Source: Paraburkholderia fynbosensis
Lineage (GTDB): Bacteria; Pseudomonadota; Gammaproteobacteria; Burkholderiales; Burkholderiaceae
Direction: 5' to 3'
NCBI RefSeq assembly: GCF_902859935.1
Contig: NZ_CADIKI010000017.1
Location: forward strand, 124,001-188,000
Length of the DNA: 64,000 nt
Both the position numbers and the translations under genes were made by a program. Below the pieces are notes generated by a model. That model was not told the origin of the DNA. It made no database searches and was given only the letters and a program-made list of their open reading frames with translations. Of the stretch, positions 61,409-64,000 are shown in pieces (within the stretch, counting starts at the first letter, position 1; each line of letters opens with the position of its first letter).

Positions 61409-61872
61409 CCACTGCGCCACGCATCGTCACGATTGGCGAGACGTTCAGTTCGACGCTCGAGTTGTCGGCGGAGTCGGTGAAATCGTTCGCCACGCTCGTC
61501 AACGATCTCAACCCGCTGCATCACGACGACGCCTATGCCGCGCAAAGCCGCTTCGGCGGCCTGATCGCGTCGGGTACGCAGCCGACCGCGCATTTCATGG
61601 CGCTGCTGGCAACGCACTTTTCTACCTACGCGCAACCGCTCGGCCTCGAATTCGATATCAAGCTGAAGAAGGCCGTTCATGCGCACGACACGCTGATCAT
61701 CAGGTGGCGCGTGCGCGACGCTTACTGGAAGCCGAGCCTGAACGGCGATCTGACGCATCTGGAAGGCACGGTGTTGAACCAGCGCGGCGAGACCGTGCTG
61801 GTGGGTAGCTCGACCATTCTCGTGATGCCGAAGCCCGAAGCGTCCGCGCAAGCGCAGAGCCCCGCATCATGA
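61405..61872 (+). CDS. MaoC-family (R)-specific enoyl-CoA hydratase-like protein
   Basis: A 155-residue hot-dog-fold protein. The hydratase motif is VNDLNPLHHDDAYA (Asp/His pair), followed by FGGLIASGTQPTAHFMALLATH. MaoC/PhaJ-type enzymes hydrate 2-enoyl-CoA to the R isomer, supplying PHA monomers or acting in side-chain degradation. It is coupled by 4-bp overlaps to both the DUF1289 gene before and the MBL-fold gene after. Confidence 0.88.
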   Translation: MTTAPRIVTIGETFSSTLELSAESVKSFATLVNDLNPLHHDDAYAAQSRFGGLIASGTQPTAHFMALLATHFSTYAQPLGLEFDIKLKKAVHAHDTLIIRWRVRDAYWKPSLNGDLTHLEGTVLNQRGETVLVGSSTILVMPKPEASAQAQSPAS

Positions 61873-62789
61873 TCACGCTGCCGGAATCGATCCGGGTATT
61901 TGAACGCGGCTGGCTGTCATCGAACAACGTGCTGCTGGTCGACGAGACCTGTGCCGCGCTCGTCGATACCGGCTATGCGACGCATGCGCCGCAAACCGTC
62001 GCGCTGGTGCGGCAAGCGCTCGCCGCGCGGCCACTCGATCTGATCGTCAACACGCATCTGCACTCGGATCACTGCGGCGGCAATGCGCTGTTACAGGCCA
62101 CGTGGCCGTGCCGCACCGTGATCCCCGCCTCCGAAGCCGATGCCGTGCGCGCCTGGGACGACGTGCGCCTCACCTTTCGGGCAACGGGTCAGACGTGCGA
62201 ACGCTTTACCTTCACCGACACGATCGTGCCCGGCTCGCACCTGCGGCTCGGCGCGCTCGACTGGCAGGTGCTCGGCGCGCCCGGTCACGATCCGCATTCG
62301 CTGATGTTGTACTGCGCGCACGAACGCATCCTGATCAGCGCGGATGCGTTGTGGGAAAACGGCTTTGGAGTGATCTTTCCGGAGCTCGAAGGCGAAAGCG
62401 GTTTTGCCGAGGAACAGGCCGTGCTGGACACGATTGCGAGGCTCGACGTGCGCGTCGTGATCCCAGGCCACGGCGCGCCGTTCACGAATGTCGAGCAGGC
62501 GCTTGAGCGCGCTTTTTCGCGCGTCGCGTGGTTGCGTGCCGATCCCGCGCGCAATGCGAGGAACGCGTTGAAGGTGCTGATCGTATTCAAGCTGCTCGAC
62601 GTGCGCACGCTGAGTTTCGACACGCTGCTGCGGATGCTCGACGACGCGGCCGTGATGCGCGCCGCCGCGTCGATGCTCAAGCCGCGTCACGAGTGGCCGG
62701 CGCTGGTGAAGGATATCGTCGGGGAACTGGCCGCGAAGAATGGGCCGCTGGAGACGGATGGCATGCGCATCGTCGCGCGTCAGAGTTGA
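61869..62789 (+). CDS. Metallo-beta-lactamase-fold hydrolase
   Basis: A 306-residue MBL-fold enzyme. The zinc motif THLHSDHCGG (HxHxDH) is at about residues 62-71. APGHDPHSL, ISADALWENGFG and IPGHGAPF provide the other ligands. A helical C-terminal part (about 220-300) follows. Substrates of such proteins are thioesters, lactones or nucleic acids; the coupling to a MaoC gene suggests acyl-CoA-related chemistry, which is only inference. It starts inside the MaoC stop (ATGA). Confidence 0.88.
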   Translation: MITLPESIRVFERGWLSSNNVLLVDETCAALVDTGYATHAPQTVALVRQALAARPLDLIVNTHLHSDHCGGNALLQATWPCRTVIPASEADAVRAWDDVRLTFRATGQTCERFTFTDTIVPGSHLRLGALDWQVLGAPGHDPHSLMLYCAHERILISADALWENGFGVIFPELEGESGFAEEQAVLDTIARLDVRVVIPGHGAPFTNVEQALERAFSRVAWLRADPARNARNALKVLIVFKLLDVRTLSFDTLLRMLDDAAVMRAAASMLKPRHEWPALVKDIVGELAAKNGPLETDGMRIVARQS

Positions 62790-63119
62790 TGCAAGCGCTC
62801 GTGCGGGGAAGCCCTGCAAGCGCAGCGGCAGACAGACCGTCACCACAAAAAGAAAGCCGCTCGACAGTCAAGGCGAGCGGCGGAAATTCTGTCGGACGTG
62901 ATCAGCGTCGCTATGAATGATACGCGTCGCGGTTTTTTGACCGCATCGGTGATTTCCCTACAGAAGTTTGACACGCCTCTTAAACCGCCCACACGTCGGC
63001 CACGAAGCCCATCTAGTCGAGGCTTTCGCGCCATTGATCCGCTCATACGAACAATCGCGCCACTCGCTGTTATTCCGGAATCCATAACATTGCGACTGCC
63101 CGCATCGGCATGATGCCGA
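62790..63119. other. Intergenic region between convergent genes
   Basis: About 330 bp. A hairpin GCCGCTCG/CGAGCGGC (62856-62863 with 62874-62881), with a T-rich stretch after it on the minus strand, may terminate the EamA gene. The rest shows nothing. Confidence 0.5.
62850..62881 (-). terminator. Putative terminator for the EamA transporter
   Basis: An 8-bp GC-rich stem with a 10-nt loop, followed on the minus strand by CTTTCTTTTTG. It lies about 240 bp after the stop of the EamA gene, which is unusually far. Confidence 0.5.
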
Positions 63120-64000
63120 TCAAGTCGACGAAAGCCGCTTCTGCGGCACGATACGCCAGCCAAGGTTGACGCCTGCGGCCGCCAGCAGAATCAGCACCGC
63201 GCCGAGCACCTGAATCCATGCGAGCGTTTGCCCGAACGCGATCCGATCGACGATGATCGCCACCACCGGATAGATGAACGACAACGCGCCGGTCATCGAC
63301 GTCGGCAGCTTCTGGATCGCACCATACAGCAGCACGTACATGAGGCCGGTATTGACGACGCCGAGCACGACCAGTTCGAGCCATTGCGCGCCGCTCGTCG
63401 GCAGTGCATCGAAGCGCACGAACGGCGCGAGCATCACCACGCCGAGCGACACCTGGATCAACGCGATCAGATGCGGCGGCGTGCCCTTGAGCCGTTTCGT
63501 GATGATCGACGACACCGCATACATCGCCGCCGCGCCAACCGCATACGCGACCCCGACGAGGTATTGGCCCGGCACCGCCAGCACCGCCGGCTCGACCTTC
63601 ACGACGAACACGAGGCCGATGAACGCGACCACCAGCCACGCGAGCGTCGACGCGCTGATACGCTCGCGAAACACCAGCGCGCCGAGCGCGACCAGCATGA
63701 AGGGCTGAGTGTTGTAGACGGCCGTCGCCATCGAAATCGACGCGCGTGAATACGCGGCGAACAGCAAAACCCAGTTGATGACGATGGCCGCGCCGCCGAG
63801 CAGCGCGAGGCCGAACATTTTCCACGAGAACAGCTTGCGCCTGAAAAGGCCGAGTACCCCGCACACGAGCGCCAGCGTCGCGCCGCCGAAAATACAGCGA
63901 AAGAACACCACGTTGAATGGGCTCTGCTGCGACGACACCACCAGCCAGCCGATAGTGCCGGACATCAGCATCGCCATCGTCATCTCCGCGGCCCCGCGGC
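63120..64000 (-). CDS. EamA/DMT-family transporter (start outside window)
   Basis: At least 287 residues of a ten-helix drug/metabolite transporter with two EamA repeats (about 1-125 and 145-275, e.g. FRCIFGGATLALVCG and ALSFIYPVVAIIVDRIAFG). The first in-window ATG is 63983, but it has no proper ribosome site and the frame stays open to the edge, reading RGAAE before it, as in longer homologues. The true start is probably beyond 64000. The substrate (amino acids, nucleosides or others) is unknown. It is convergent with the MBL-fold gene. Confidence 0.85.
   Translation of the reverse strand, partial: RGAAEMTMAMLMSGTIGWLVVSSQQSPFNVVFFRCIFGGATLALVCGVLGLFRRKLFSWKMFGLALLGGAAIVINWVLLFAAYSRASISMATAVYNTQPFMLVALGALVFRERISASTLAWLVVAFIGLVFVVKVEPAVLAVPGQYLVGVAYAVGAAAMYAVSSIITKRLKGTPPHLIALIQVSLGVVMLAPFVRFDALPTSGAQWLELVVLGVVNTGLMYVLLYGAIQKLPTSMTGALSFIYPVVAIIVDRIAFGQTLAWIQVLGAVLILLAAAGVNLGWRIVPQKRLSST

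Noticed and set aside
1..64000. CRISPR arrays, tRNA or rRNA genes, prophage or IS transposases
   Set aside because: No regularly spaced short repeats, cloverleaf-like segments or transposase/integrase reading frames were recognised.

Overview
The window is high-GC proteobacterial chromosome and most resembles the primary chromosome of a Burkholderiaceae member, probably Paraburkholderia. The inference rests on gene content: a PhaM-like granule protein, DUF3567, DUF1840, DUF2917, DUF3108, a methionine synthase split into two genes, a bioAFDB cluster and AceK. TACAAT/TATAAT-type -10 boxes precede several genes. I see no tRNA, rRNA, CRISPR array, phage or transposase gene. About 62 protein genes are supported, mostly single-copy housekeeping and catabolic functions.

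Layout. 0.1-3.4 kb: an M20 amidohydrolase and an MHS-type permease diverge from a MarR regulator, with a strong MarR-type dyad between them. 3.5-9.3 kb: lipoylation and cell-wall block (lipA, lipB, a DUF2917/LysR divergent pair, DUF493, a D-amino-acid aminotransferase and a DD-carboxypeptidase). 9.6-15.7 kb: a hydrolase and a 2Fe-2S thioredoxin-like ferredoxin, then a complete MCE lipid-transport operon (MlaE-, MlaF-, MlaD- and PqiC-like) ending in a VanZ-family gene. 15.7-18.3 kb: biotin ligase and type III pantothenate kinase, then heptose-phosphate adenylyltransferase. 18.5-28.4 kb: a ferritin-like acyl-ACP desaturase homologue, PhaM, an atypical crotonase, an orphan ABC binding protein, an FAH-family hydrolase diverging from an IclR regulator, a DUF3108 protein, an alpha/beta hydrolase and DUF3567. 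28.7-33.4 kb: split metH, a small secreted Lys-rich protein and DUF1840. 33.9-40.8 kb: argS, an FtsN-like SPOR protein, dsbA, a short-chain dehydrogenase, a BtuF-like protein lacking a signal peptide, and a peptide-type ABC binding protein. 40.9-49.1 kb: a metallo-beta-lactamase-fold hydrolase diverging from a LiuR-like MerR regulator with a textbook 19-bp-spacer promoter, then aceK, carbonic anhydrase, thiolase, a short-chain dehydrogenase, acyl-CoA dehydrogenase and a YchJ protein. 49.7-52.1 kb: a secreted hydrolase and a 687-bp inverted-repeat element. 52.1-56.5 kb: bioA-bioF-bioD-bioB. 56.6-64 kb: a sulfate-binding protein, an RBBP9-like hydrolase, a putative 27-codon leader ORF coupled to a GhrA-type reductase, HMG-CoA lyase, a YbaK deacylase, a coupled DUF1289/MaoC/MBL trio, and an EamA transporter cut by the window end.

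How the genes fit together: cofactor supply (lipoate, biotin, CoA, methionine/B12) sits beside users of those cofactors (thiolase, acyl-CoA dehydrogenase, HMG-CoA lyase, MaoC hydratase) in acyl-CoA and branched-chain catabolism, with AceK controlling carbon flow into the glyoxylate bypass. The most unusual items are the 687-bp inverted repeat, the leader ORF before ghrA, the MerR and MarR operator architectures, the crotonase lacking both catalytic glutamates, and the near-leaderless biotin ligase without a DNA-binding domain. I did not find a clearly new multi-gene system.
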